A DNA stretch of 64,000 bases, taken from contig NZ_VWVV01000009.1 of the NCBI RefSeq assembly GCF_009830945.1, forward strand, positions 177,378-241,377, written 5' to 3'. Of the stretch, positions 48,049 through 56,131 are shown one piece after another. The notes beneath the pieces are model-generated. The model was not told the origin of the DNA, did no database searches, and saw nothing but the letters and a program-made list of their open reading frames with translations. The position numbers were made by a program, and so were the translations under genes. Origin of the DNA: Nocardiopsis sp. FR4 (GTDB lineage: Bacteria > Actinomycetota > Actinomycetes > Streptosporangiales > Streptosporangiaceae). Within the stretch, counting starts at the first letter, position 1; each line of letters starts with the position of its first letter.

Positions 48049-48432
48049 TCAGCGCACCAACTCCGCGATCTCGATGTCGATGTGATGAACCCTCTTGCCG
48101 GTGATGTACTCGATCCGGCGCCTGACGTGCCCGCTCACCCGCCCGGCGACCTCGCGGGCGGAGCGCGGGTAGTGGACGCCGATCCGCAGCCGCAGCAGGA
48201 CGACCTCACCGCTCACCCGGGCGCGTGCCGTGCGCGAGCGGACCACCAGCGCCCCGGGTACCTCCCGCACGGCGCGGGCGGCGGCCTTCTCCACCACGGA
48301 GTGCTCGATGAGGGTGCGCCCGCCCGGGTCGCGGCCCCGCGCGTCCGGACCCGGAGCCGGAGCCCCGTACGGCCGCTGTCGCTGTCGGGGCACCGCGCCG
48401 GTGCCCACCCCCCTCACGCCCGCCTCCCGCAT
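48049..48432 (-). CDS. Asp23/Gls24-family envelope stress protein
   Basis: The 127-residue protein has a disordered basic start and then the Asp23 fold: HSVVEKAAARAVREVPGALVV, EVVLLRLRIGVHYPRS and an amphipathic C-terminal part HVRRRIEYITGKRVHHIDIEIAEL. It is one of three Asp23-like proteins in the operon and would be membrane-recruited by the AmaP or DUF6286 proteins. Confidence 0.88.
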   Translation of the reverse strand: MREAGVRGVGTGAVPRQRQRPYGAPAPGPDARGRDPGGRTLIEHSVVEKAAARAVREVPGALVVRSRTARARVSGEVVLLRLRIGVHYPRSAREVAGRVSGHVRRRIEYITGKRVHHIDIEIAELVR

Positions 48433-48433
48433 G

Positions 48434-48607
48434 TCAGGCCGAGCGCCGGGCGAACATCGCGTTGAGGTCGATCTCGCCCTCCATCGCCCGGCCGGCGACG
48501 AACCCCGCCAAGCCCAGGATCAGGACCAGCGCGAAGGCCGTGAACCCGCCGAAGGCGGCGGCGAGCCCCAGTACCGTCCCGTAGGCCAGGCCAACGATGG
48601 GCCACAT
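48434..48607 (-). CDS. Small membrane protein, DUF2273-like
   Basis: The 57-residue protein is almost entirely two hydrophobic helices (WPIVGLAYGTVLGLAAAFGG, AFALVLILGLAGFVAGRAM) with a short polar tail. Proteins of this size and type (DUF2273) occur in Asp23 operons. ATG 48607 follows GAGGGGGAAG; an upstream ATG would add 29 unrelated residues. The next gene starts two bases past its stop. Confidence 0.78.
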   Translation of the reverse strand: MWPIVGLAYGTVLGLAAAFGGFTAFALVLILGLAGFVAGRAMEGEIDLNAMFARRSA

Positions 48608-48641
48608 GGCTTCCCCCTCTTGTCCAGCCTCTGCTGCTGTG

Positions 48642-48959
48642 TCAACCGCGCGCGCGGACCCCGTCCCCCAGGCCCGCGACGACGTCCTCCACACTGATGT
48701 GGACCGTCCGGCCCCCGGCGAGCGGGGCCAGGCCCCGGCGTAGCTCGGCGGCCAGCTCGGGCAGGGGACGCCCGAAGCGGACCACGACCCCGACCTCGAC
48801 GCTGTCGGGGCGCACCGCGACCCCGGGCACCCGTCCGCCGGGGACGGGGGTGGCCAGGGTTCCGAAGGCCCCCGAGGACAGCTCCACCACGTCCGGGAAG
48901 GCGGCGGCCTCCTCGGCCAAGCGCCGGGCCAGCTCTCCGGGATCCCCGTCTCGTGCCAC
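48642..48959 (-). CDS. Short Asp23-like protein
   Basis: The 105-residue protein (GTG start two bases after the previous stop) has an Asp23-like layout: LARRLAEEAAAFPDVVELS, VEVGVVVRFGRPLPELAAELRRGL and TVHISVEDVV. Similarity is weaker than for the other two copies. As part of the same operon it may form mixed oligomers with them. Confidence 0.75.
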   Translation of the reverse strand: MARDGDPGELARRLAEEAAAFPDVVELSSGAFGTLATPVPGGRVPGVAVRPDSVEVGVVVRFGRPLPELAAELRRGLAPLAGGRTVHISVEDVVAGLGDGVRARG

Positions 48960-48961
48960 GG

Positions 48962-49429
48962 CTACTGGACCCGGGGCGCGGACTCGCCCTCGTCCTCGCG
49001 GTCGTCGTCGGGCAGGTGGATGTCGTCGACCCGGATGTTGATCTCGGTGACCTCCAGGCCGGTCATGCGTTCCACGGCCGAGGTGACGTTGCGCCGCACG
49101 GCGGCGGCCAGGTCCTGGATGGCGGCGCCGTACTCCACGACCAGGTCGATATCGACGGCCGCCTGGCGCTCGCCCACCTCGACCGAGACGCCGCGCGAGG
49201 CCGAACTCCGCTCGCTCCCGCCGGTCACCGCGTCCCGGACCGCGCCGACGGCGCGGGAGGTGCCCCCGCCCATGGCATGGACGCCGCCGATCTCCCGGGC
49301 GGCCATACCGGCGATCTTGGCGACCACGCCGTCGGCGATCTGCGTGCGCCCGCCCTCCTCCTTCCCGGCCTCGCTCCGGCCCGACTCACGTGCCCCCGGC
49401 ACCTTGGCCTCGGTCCTCGTGTCCGTCAC
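48962..49429 (-). CDS. Asp23/Gls24-family envelope stress protein, first gene of the operon
   Basis: The 155-residue protein has a disordered Glu/Lys-rich start, then the full Asp23 fold: TQIADGVVAKIAGMAAREIGGVHAMGGG, GVSVEVGERQAAVDIDLVVEYG and AAVRRNVTSAVERMTGLEVTEINIRVDDI. GTG 49429 follows AGGGGGA; a longer upstream frame is not supported. It heads the six-gene minus-strand operon. The AT-rich region upstream probably has its promoter. Confidence 0.9.
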   Translation of the reverse strand: MTDTRTEAKVPGARESGRSEAGKEEGGRTQIADGVVAKIAGMAAREIGGVHAMGGGTSRAVGAVRDAVTGGSERSSASRGVSVEVGERQAAVDIDLVVEYGAAIQDLAAAVRRNVTSAVERMTGLEVTEINIRVDDIHLPDDDREDEGESAPRVQ

Positions 49430-49549
49430 TGGTCCCCCTACGTGCGTTCCGCGGTGCGGCCCCGGTCCCGGAGGACAGCGGCCCGCGCCGCGGGCGCACT
49501 CCTCCGGAATGTCAGACCGAAACCCCGTTGACATTCCGCCTGAACGGCT

Positions 49550-49640
49550 GGAAGGTTGCGAACTGATCACACCATATACAAACACTACGTAGTCGACAAG
49601 TGACATACAGTGTGTTTTCGCTGATCAGAAGAGGTAAGAG
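49550..49640. promoter_or_regulatory. AT-rich intergenic patch upstream of the Asp23 operon
   Basis: The region is strikingly AT-rich for this genome. It contains the palindrome ACTACGTAGT (49584-49593), CTGATCAC at the left and CTGATCAG at the right. On the minus strand TTGTCG followed by TATATG could form a promoter with slightly short spacing. Binding proteins are unknown. Confidence 0.4.
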
Positions 49641-49698
49641 TACTCTCATTCCTGCCCCAAAAACGCGTGGGGAACCACGGAGGAGCAAGAAAACGCAA

Positions 49699-49718
49699 GG
49701 GGCGCCCGAAGGCGCCCC
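49699..49718 (-). terminator. Intrinsic terminator of purU
   Basis: On the minus strand GGGGCGCC-TTCG-GGCGCCCC is followed by TTGCGTTTTCTT. The stable TTCG tetraloop and T-rich run are the only classical rho-independent structure in the window. Confidence 0.85.
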
Positions 49719-49769
49719 CATCTGTCCGAAAAAGGTGCGGGCCCGTGTCGCCACGGGCCGCGCCGGGCC

Positions 49770-50651
49770 TCAGCCGAAGATGACCGTCTTGTCCCCGTTG
49801 AGCAGGACCCGGCGCTGCGCGTGCCAGTTGACCGCGCGAGCCAGGGCCACCGACTCCAGGTCCCGGCCGATCGCGGTGAGCTGCTCGGGGCTGTGCGTGT
49901 GGTCCACCCGCGACACCTCCTGCTCGATGATCGGGCCCTCGTCCAGGTCGGCGGTGACGTAGTGGGCGGTCGCGCCGATCAGCTTCACGCCGCGGGAGTG
50001 CGCCTGGTGGTAGGGGCGGGCGCCCTTGAAGCTGGGCAGGAAGGAGTGGTGGATGTTGATGATGCGGCCCGACATCTTGGCGCACAGCTCCTCGGAGAGC
50101 ACCTGCATGTAACGGGCCAGCACGACCAGGTCCACGTCGTGGGAGTCCACCAGCTCCAGCAGCCGCGCCTCCTGCTCGTGCTTGGTCTGGGCGGTGATCG
50201 GCAGGTGGTGGAAGTCCACCCCGTAGGAGTCGGCCAGGAACTCCAGATCCGGGTGGTTGGAGACCACCGCGGCGATGTCGACGTCCAGCAGGCCGCTGCG
50301 CTGGCGGTAGAGCAGGTCGTTGAGGCAGTGGCCGAACTTGGACACCATCACGATCACGCGCGGGCGCACGTCCCGGGGGCTGAGGGTCCACTCCACGAAC
50401 GCGTCGCCGCCGCCGACCTCGGACGCCAGGGCGGCGAAGGCCGCGCGCAGCACGTCCTCCCCGGCCACCCCGTTCCCGCCCCGCTCGGCCACGAACTGCA
50501 TGCGCAGGAAGAAGCGGCCCGTGTAGTGGTCGCCGTACTGCTGACTCTCGGTGATGTTGCAACCGTGGTCGGACAGCAGGTTGGCCACAGCGGCGACGAT
50601 ACCCCGGCTGTCGGGGCACGCAAGGGTCAGGACGTACTCACGCTCACTCAT
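49770..50651 (-). CDS. purU: Formyltetrahydrofolate deformylase
   Basis: The 293-residue protein has an N-terminal ACT domain (YVLTLACPDSRGIVAAVANLLSDHGCNI) and a formyltransferase-like hydrolase domain with INIHHSFLPSFKGARPYHQA (catalytic His) and ADLDEGPIIEQEV (Asp). It releases formate from 10-formyl-THF and balances one-carbon pools, which fits the glycine cleavage and SHMT genes nearby. ATG 50651 is used; a GTG four codons earlier is possible. A strong terminator follows. Confidence 0.95.
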   Translation of the reverse strand: MSEREYVLTLACPDSRGIVAAVANLLSDHGCNITESQQYGDHYTGRFFLRMQFVAERGGNGVAGEDVLRAAFAALASEVGGGDAFVEWTLSPRDVRPRVIVMVSKFGHCLNDLLYRQRSGLLDVDIAAVVSNHPDLEFLADSYGVDFHHLPITAQTKHEQEARLLELVDSHDVDLVVLARYMQVLSEELCAKMSGRIINIHHSFLPSFKGARPYHQAHSRGVKLIGATAHYVTADLDEGPIIEQEVSRVDHTHSPEQLTAIGRDLESVALARAVNWHAQRRVLLNGDKTVIFG

Positions 50652-50762
50652 GGAAAGAACCACTCCCGGGATCGGACCGGCTGCTCAGCCGTGGCATCCA
50701 AGGATATCGGCCGCCGGGCGGCCGGCGGGTGCCCTCTCCCTGGGGGAATATGAAAGGGATTC

Positions 50763-52004
50763 ATGTTCTGGCATTCTCAGGGCATGACAAGCCTGAGCGA
50801 GACGTACGAGGCCGCCACCCGAGAACTCGACGCCCCCTTCGCCATGGTCGACCTGGCCGCCCTGCGCGCCAACGCGACCGCCCTCACCCGCCGGGCCCAC
50901 GGCACACCGATCCGCGTCGCCAGCAAGTCCGTGCGCAGCCGCGCACTGCTGCGCACCGTCCTGGCCATGCCCGGCTACGCGGGCGTGATGGCCTTCACCC
51001 TGCCCGAGGCGCTGTGGCTGGCCACCGGGGACGACCCGGTGAGCGACGACGTCCTCGTGGCCTACCCCACCGTGGACCGGGGAGCCCTGGCCCGGCTCGT
51101 CCGCGATCCCGCCGCCGCCCGCGCCGTCACCCTGATGGTCGACGACACCGCCCACCTGGACCTGATCAGCGCCGCCGTCGCCGACGCCTCCCGGGGACCC
51201 GGCGCGCCTCCGGTACGGGTCTGCCTGGACATCGACACCAGCTGGCAGCCGCTCGGCCCGCGCGCCCGCGTGGGCGCCCACCGCTCCCCCGTACGCACCC
51301 CCGCCCAGGCCGCGGCCCTGGCCCGCGCCGTCCTGGCCAGGCCCGAGCTGCTCCTGGACGGGATCATGGCCTACGAGGCACAGATCGCCGGGGTCGGCGA
51401 CGACCCGCCCGGCCGCCCCCTCTACGGCCGCCTGCTGCGCGCGGTCCAGCGCCGCTCGGCCCTGGAACTGGCCCGGCGCAGGGCCGCGATCGTGCGCGCC
51501 GTGCGCGCCGTCGCCGACCTGCGCTTCGTCAACGGCGGCGGCACCGGCAGCCTGCACACCACGGGACGGGAGCGGGCCGTGACGGAGCTGGCCGCGGGTT
51601 CGGGGCTCTACCAGCCGCACCTGTTCGACCACTACCGGTCCTTCCGGGGACGCCCCGCCGCCCTGTTCGCCCTGCCGGTCGTCCGCCGCCCGGGACCCGG
51701 TGTGGCCACGGCCCTGGGCGGCGGCTATCCGGCCTCCGGCCCCCTGGACGCCCACCGGGCCCCGCTCCCCCACCTGCCCGCCGGGCTGACGTACAGCCCC
51801 ACCGAGGGCGCCGGAGAGGTGCAGACCCCCCTGCTCGGCGCCGCCGCGGACGGTCTGGCCGTGGGCGACCGGGTCTGGATGCGCCACGCCAAGGCGGGAG
51901 AGCTGTGCGAGCGCTTCGACACCCTGCACCTGGTCGACTCCGACACGGGCGCCTACGAGGGGGCCGTGCCCACCTACCGCGGCGAGGGGCGGACCTTCCT
52001 CTGA
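50763..52004 (+). CDS. PLP-dependent amino acid deaminase/aldolase (DSD1/alanine racemase N-domain fold)
   Basis: The 413-residue protein has an alanine-racemase-like barrel with PLP Lys in IRVASKSVRSRALL (about residue 60), LDIDTSWQP, FVNGGGTGSL and a C-terminal beta domain (WMRHAKAGELCERFDTLHLV) whose His/Cys could bind a metal as in D-serine dehydratase. D-threonine aldolase or D-serine deaminase activity is likely; neither can be told apart here. AAAGGG lies before ATG 50763; a second ATG seven codons on is possible. Confidence 0.85.
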   Translation: MFWHSQGMTSLSETYEAATRELDAPFAMVDLAALRANATALTRRAHGTPIRVASKSVRSRALLRTVLAMPGYAGVMAFTLPEALWLATGDDPVSDDVLVAYPTVDRGALARLVRDPAAARAVTLMVDDTAHLDLISAAVADASRGPGAPPVRVCLDIDTSWQPLGPRARVGAHRSPVRTPAQAAALARAVLARPELLLDGIMAYEAQIAGVGDDPPGRPLYGRLLRAVQRRSALELARRRAAIVRAVRAVADLRFVNGGGTGSLHTTGRERAVTELAAGSGLYQPHLFDHYRSFRGRPAALFALPVVRRPGPGVATALGGGYPASGPLDAHRAPLPHLPAGLTYSPTEGAGEVQTPLLGAAADGLAVGDRVWMRHAKAGELCERFDTLHLVDSDTGAYEGAVPTYRGEGRTFL

Positions 52005-52031
52005 CCGAGTCCGCGGAACCCCGGACACGGC

Positions 52032-52059
52032 GGAAGGGGCCCGCGCAGGGGCCCCTTCC
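52032..52059. terminator. Bidirectional terminator
   Basis: An 11-bp perfect stem (52032-52042 with 52049-52059) lies between the convergent aldolase-like and DUF3618 genes. Confidence 0.75.
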
Positions 52060-52076
52060 AGCACACTTCCGCGGCG

Positions 52077-52472
52077 CTACCTCCCGCGGCGCACCGCCCA
52101 GGCGACCACGCCCACCGCGATGACCGCTCCGACGCCGACCGCGAGGTACAGCACCTCCGGGGGGAGCTGACCGCGCGACTGGTAGGTGGTGACGAACTCG
52201 TCGTCGCCCTTGAGGACGACACTGCCCTCGGCGGGCTCCACCGCACGGCTCCGCACGCGCACCGCGCCACCGCCGACCACCAGGGCACGCGCCTCGTCGA
52301 CGACGCGGGCACCGCGCTCGCGCATGCGCTCCATCTGCCGCCGGGCGACGTTGGCGGGCTGGGCCCGCACGCTCAGCTCTTCCAGGGTCTCGGCGAGACG
52401 CCGCTGCTCGCGGTTGATCTCGGCCTCGAGTTCCGCGGGGGTCTGGCGCGGTTCGGTGTCGCGTCCCGTCAT
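52077..52472 (-). CDS. DUF3618-domain membrane protein
   Basis: The 131-residue protein begins with TPAELEAEINREQRRLAETLEELSVRAQP, the helical signature of DUF3618, and ends with one membrane helix (PPEVLYLAVGVGAVIAVGVVAWAV) and a basic tail. The cytoplasmic part may form a coiled coil. ATG 52472 follows AGGAGAGAGG, 14 bp behind the phosphatidyltransferase gene, so they are co-transcribed. Function is unknown, perhaps envelope-related. Confidence 0.85.
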   Translation of the reverse strand: MTGRDTEPRQTPAELEAEINREQRRLAETLEELSVRAQPANVARRQMERMRERGARVVDEARALVVGGGAVRVRSRAVEPAEGSVVLKGDDEFVTTYQSRGQLPPEVLYLAVGVGAVIAVGVVAWAVRRGR

Positions 52473-52486
52473 AGGGTGCCTCTCTC

Positions 52487-53605
52487 CTAGCGCAGGGTCG
52501 ACTGGGATCCCGTGCCCGAGCCGGAGTCCCGGCTCTCCTCCTCCGCGCCGTCGGACGGACCGGTGAACCTCAGTGCGCTGTCGATTCCGTCGACCACGCG
52601 GAAGAAGTCCCGCGTGGACAACCACAGTTTATAGATGATGGCGATCTCGAACGCGAGGAGCAAAACACCCGCAACGGCGGTGATCCACCCGATGAGGGAC
52701 GGCGCGGCGAAGACCGCGACCGCCAGCGGGGCCAGAACGAACACCGCCATCTGGAACTCGATGCCGCCGACCAGGTGGGTGCGCACCCGCCGGGCGTTGA
52801 GGGAGGCCCAGAACCGCTGGTACCAGGGGAACCGGTGCCGGAACTCCTGGTGCAGGTCCACCTTGGGCAGGGTCAGGTCGGGCTGCTTGCCCGCCGTGCG
52901 GTGGTTGCGGGTCTCGCGCTCGGTCTGGCTGTGCAGGATCTGCTCCAGCACCGCGATGCCGTGCCGCAGCACGGCCTGCTCGCCGCCGTCGCTCATCGTG
53001 CGCCCGCCCGCGCCCGTGGCCGAGCCGGTGTCGTCCTCCTCCGGCTCCAGCATGGACAGGGTCGCGCGGGCCCGCTCCAGGGCCGCGGCCAGGTGCGAGC
53101 GCATCTCCCGGCGCACCTTGTAGACCTGCAGGGCGTTGAGGTAGCGCAGCATGTCCAGGAACACCACCGCCAGGGCCAGCCACACGAACCACACCGGCCC
53201 GCTCGCACCCCCCTCGGCGGCCACCACGTACTGGCCGCCCATGAGCGCGACCACGCACACCAACACCCGGAACCGGTCGGAGACGTAGTCCATCCAGGCG
53301 CCGAACAGCGACTCGGAGTTGGTGAGCCGGGCCAGCTTGCCGTCCACGCAGTCCACGAGGAAGCACAGGAAGTACAGCAGCGCGCCCAGGGCCAGGAAGT
53401 GCCGGTAGCCCAACGAGAAGCAGACGGCCGCGCCCAGGCCCAGGAAGAGCGCGGCCACCGTCAGCTGGTTGGGCGTGAGGGAGGTCCGGTTGGCGACGAG
53501 GCGGACCAGTCGGACCGCCACCGGGTCCACGAGGTAGACCGTCCACCAGGAGTCGCGCTCCTTGAGGGTCCGGGCCCTGACCTCGTCGAGTGTGAATCCA
53601 GGCAT
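52487..53605 (-). CDS. CDP-alcohol phosphatidyltransferase-family protein
   Basis: The 372-residue protein has helices with the CDP-OH-P motif DGKLARLTNSESLFGAWMDYVSDR (D-G-x2-A-R-x8-G-x3-D-x3-D), then a long cytoplasmic insertion rich in charged residues (about 190-290), and further helices near the C-terminus. It would transfer a phospho-alcohol between CDP-linked donor and acceptor in phospholipid or related lipid synthesis. The head group is unknown, and the insertion makes it longer than typical members. ATG 53605 starts the family-like part. Confidence 0.88.
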   Translation of the reverse strand: MPGFTLDEVRARTLKERDSWWTVYLVDPVAVRLVRLVANRTSLTPNQLTVAALFLGLGAAVCFSLGYRHFLALGALLYFLCFLVDCVDGKLARLTNSESLFGAWMDYVSDRFRVLVCVVALMGGQYVVAAEGGASGPVWFVWLALAVVFLDMLRYLNALQVYKVRREMRSHLAAALERARATLSMLEPEEDDTGSATGAGGRTMSDGGEQAVLRHGIAVLEQILHSQTERETRNHRTAGKQPDLTLPKVDLHQEFRHRFPWYQRFWASLNARRVRTHLVGGIEFQMAVFVLAPLAVAVFAAPSLIGWITAVAGVLLLAFEIAIIYKLWLSTRDFFRVVDGIDSALRFTGPSDGAEEESRDSGSGTGSQSTLR

Positions 53606-53921
53606 CGTCGCCACTACTCCCCACAGCGAAGCGGATCTGTTCGGGTCCGGCGGCGGGCACCGCCAGCGGCGCGGCGTCCCGATGCGCGCGAGGGGCGTCC
53701 GCGGGGGCCGGCCGAAAGGCCAAGTGCGGTCAACAATAGGTGATCGCACCGCTGGTCAATCCCGATGCGGAGGAAACGAACCGCAATCGCAACCGAAGAC
53801 CGCCATCCCACCCTGGCACAACCCGCGAAGCGGTCGATCCCGGGGCGCCGGAAGGAGGTCCTAGGGTGGGAGCGAGAGCCGGCGGGGCAGGCCCCGCCCG
53901 CGAACCGAAGGGAAACACCAC
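53606..53921. other. 316-bp divergent promoter region
   Basis: No gene is seen. It separates the minus-strand phosphatidyltransferase gene from bcp. GGTCAA occurs twice (about 53728 and 53754) around an AT-richer patch, but no promoter could be fixed. Confidence 0.4.
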
Positions 53922-54404
53922 GTGAGCGACCCGATCCGTCTGGAGCCCGGCGACAAGGCGCCCGACTTCACCCTGGACGACGCCGACGGCAGGCCCGTCA
54001 CCCTCAGCGACGTCCTGGCCTCCACCGGCCAGCGCGTCGTGCTGTACTTCTACCCCGCGGCCATGACCCCCGGGTGCACCACGCAGGCCTGCGACTTCCG
54101 CGACAACCTGCGCGAGTTCGACGCCGCCGGGTTCACCGTGCTGGGCGTGTCCCCCGACACCAGCGACAAGCTGGCGAAGTTCCGGGACAAGGAGGGCCTG
54201 ACCTTCACCCTGCTCGGCGACCCCGGCAAGGACACCCTGCGCGCCTACGGCGCCTTCGGTGAGAAGAAGAACTACGGCAAGGTCGTGCAGGGCGTCATCC
54301 GCTCCACCGTGGTCGTGGACACCGACGGCCGGGTGGAGAAGGCCTTCTACAACGTGAAGGCCACCGGCCACGTGGACCGCATCAAGCGGGAGCTGGGCCT
54401 GTAG
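53922..54404 (+). CDS. bcp: Thiol peroxidase, Bcp/PrxQ type
   Basis: The 160-residue peroxiredoxin has YFYPAAMTPGCTTQACDFRD with the peroxidatic Cys52 and the resolving Cys57 five residues later, the atypical 2-Cys arrangement of Bcp. It reduces hydroperoxides with thioredoxin. AAGGGAAAC precedes GTG. It is followed by a GC palindrome and the tRNA gene. Confidence 0.95.
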   Translation: MSDPIRLEPGDKAPDFTLDDADGRPVTLSDVLASTGQRVVLYFYPAAMTPGCTTQACDFRDNLREFDAAGFTVLGVSPDTSDKLAKFRDKEGLTFTLLGDPGKDTLRAYGAFGEKKNYGKVVQGVIRSTVVVDTDGRVEKAFYNVKATGHVDRIKRELGL

Positions 54405-54419
54405 CACCGGCCGGAGGCC

Positions 54420-54441
54420 GCCCGGGGCCCGGGCCCCGGGC
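54420..54441 (+). terminator. Palindrome after bcp
   Basis: A 22-bp perfect palindrome of C and G begins 16 bp past the bcp stop and lies ahead of the tRNA gene. Confidence 0.5.
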
Positions 54442-54472
54442 CCGCCCCGGGCACCGGTAGAGTTGCCCCGAG

Positions 54473-54547
54473 GGGGCCGTAGTCCAACCGGCAGGAGACG
54501 GCAGCTTTAGGTGCTGTACAGTGCGGGTTCGAATCCCGCCGGCCCTA
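54473..54547 (+). tRNA. tRNA-Leu(UAG), short-variable-loop form
   Basis: The 75-nt cloverleaf has acceptor stem GGGGCCG / CGGCCCT (one G-U), anticodon stem GCAGC / GCTGT around loop TTTAGGT (anticodon TAG, reading CUA), T arm GCGGG-TTCGAAT-CCCGC and discriminator A. No CCA is encoded. Unlike other bacterial tRNA-Leu it has only a 5-nt variable loop (ACAGT) instead of the long class II arm, and its D stem is weak. Candidate A15 and U48 plus A73 match known leucine identity features. The transcript is very likely real; isotype by anticodon only. Confidence 0.85.
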
Positions 54548-54554
54548 CGAACAC

Positions 54555-54589
54555 GGGCCCGCGGCCCGGGGAAGCCCCGGGGCGGGCCC
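54555..54589. terminator. Hairpin after the tRNA and kinase genes
   Basis: GGGCCCGC..CCCGGGG pairs with CCCCGGG..GCGGGCCC with a 2-nt bulge; it lies between the tRNA and the convergent protein kinase gene. Confidence 0.55.
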
Positions 54590-54633
54590 TCTCGCGTGTA
54601 CGGGACCGGCCCGGTCGGCGGGCCCGGCGGCCG

Positions 54634-55887
54634 TCAGCGGCCCAGCAGCGCCCACAGCATGACGGCCAGCAGCACCACGACGCCCAGCGCGACCGCGATC
54701 CCGGCGACCACCGGCACACGGCTCTTCTCCGCGTGCTTGCCCGAGCTGGTCAGCCCCAGGGTGTCGGTGGACTCGCGAATCGAGGTCATGATCGAGTTCA
54801 TCGCCTCGGGGCTGTGCCGCAGCCGCTCGTTGATGGACTCGGCGAGCACGTGCGCGCCCGCCCTGAAGTGCTCGCGGGCCGACTCCCGGCCGTCCTCTCC
54901 CCCGGGCCGGGGCTCAGCGGGCGTGGCGGTGCCCTCGGCGGCGGTCTCCGGGCTGGTCTCGGGCGCCCACGGCGCCAGGGCGGCGATCCGGAGCATCTTG
55001 GTGGCGTTCTCGGCGGTCAGCCGCTCGGAGGGCTCCACCCTGAGCAGCCCGGCCAGCACCGGCGCCAGCGGCCCGGCGTTGGCTGCCTCGGCGGGCTCGT
55101 CCAGCTGCTCCTGGCGCAGGATCTTGATGTAGCCCTTGCGGTCGTAGGGCGGCCGCCCCTCCACCGCCGCGTACAGCGTGGCGCCCAGGGACCACAGGTC
55201 CGACTCCGGGCCGACCGGGCCCGCCTTGGCCCGCTCGGGCGGGATGTAGGCCGGGGAGCCGATGATGCGGCCCGAGGCGCTCAGCGCCGACTCGCCGTTC
55301 CAGGCGGCCAGGCCGAAATCGGTCAGCACCACCCGTCCGGTCTGGCTGATCATCACGTTGTCGGGCTTGACGTCGCGGTGCACGATGCCCTCGTTGTGCG
55401 CGACCTTGAGGGCGTCGATGAGCTGCAGGCCGATCTCTGCCACGCGCTGGTAGGGCAGCGGGCCCACCCGGATGAGCTCCTCCAGGGTGGAGGCCTCCAC
55501 CAGCTCCATGACGATCCAGGGGCGGTCGTCCTCGTCCACCACGTCCAGGACGGTGACGAGGCTGGGGTGGGTGAGGCGCCCGGCGACCCGGGCCTCGCGG
55601 GTGGTGCGCTGCAGGAGCGACTCGCGCTCGGAACGGCTCAGGTCCGCGGGCAGGCGCAGCTCCTTGACCGCCACCTCCCGGTCGATGACCAGGTCGGAGG
55701 CGCGCCACACCGTGCCGACACCGCCCCGGGCGATCTCCGACACCAGCTGGTAGCGCCCCTTGAGCAGGCGCCCCTGGGGCCCGGAGTCACTCGTACCCGC
55801 GCTCTCCGGGCTCGCCGAGGACCGCGGCGTCTCGGGCCGCTGCGTGTGGGGGTTGTCTAGGGAGGACACGGTTATCCACGGGTCCAT
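54634..55887 (-). CDS. Membrane Ser/Thr protein kinase (PknB-type fold)
   Basis: The 417-residue protein has a Hanks-type kinase domain: glycine loop IARGGVGTV (about 52-60), Lys75 in VAVKEL, catalytic GIVHRDVKPDNVM, DFGLAAW and the APE-equivalent IPPERA. A linker region of about 120 residues leads to a single C-terminal membrane helix (VPVVAGIAVALGVVVLLAVML) with almost no extracellular part. So it has no PASTA or other sensor domain and must sense through the linker or partners. Targets are unknown. Confidence 0.93.
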   Translation of the reverse strand: MDPWITVSSLDNPHTQRPETPRSSASPESAGTSDSGPQGRLLKGRYQLVSEIARGGVGTVWRASDLVIDREVAVKELRLPADLSRSERESLLQRTTREARVAGRLTHPSLVTVLDVVDEDDRPWIVMELVEASTLEELIRVGPLPYQRVAEIGLQLIDALKVAHNEGIVHRDVKPDNVMISQTGRVVLTDFGLAAWNGESALSASGRIIGSPAYIPPERAKAGPVGPESDLWSLGATLYAAVEGRPPYDRKGYIKILRQEQLDEPAEAANAGPLAPVLAGLLRVEPSERLTAENATKMLRIAALAPWAPETSPETAAEGTATPAEPRPGGEDGRESAREHFRAGAHVLAESINERLRHSPEAMNSIMTSIRESTDTLGLTSSGKHAEKSRVPVVAGIAVALGVVVLLAVMLWALLGR

Positions 55888-56131
55888 TCGCCGGCCATGG
55901 TGGCCTCCTGCGGAGCGTTGCGGTCACTGTTCACCGCGTAGGTGCACGGATCACTCGTTATACCAGCAGGACGCCGGATCCATACTGATGGTTGCCATAT
56001 CACGGGCACATAGGTTCGCTTTCGTTATGTCCGCCGAACGCCCGTGCATGCAGTGACGTAGCTCTCGTTTGAGCACCTGCGTCGCTGGTGGGAGCGGGGT
56101 GCGCGGGCGGGGTCCCGCGCACCCGGCGCCC

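Noticed and set aside
49512..49754. 80-codon minus-strand frame upstream of the Asp23 operon
   Set aside because: It reads through the purU terminator hairpin and an AT-rich regulatory patch; no start site or motif.
53728..53760. GGTCAA repeated in the bcp upstream region as a possible operator
   Set aside because: Only a 6-bp direct repeat; not symmetrical and too short to be informative.
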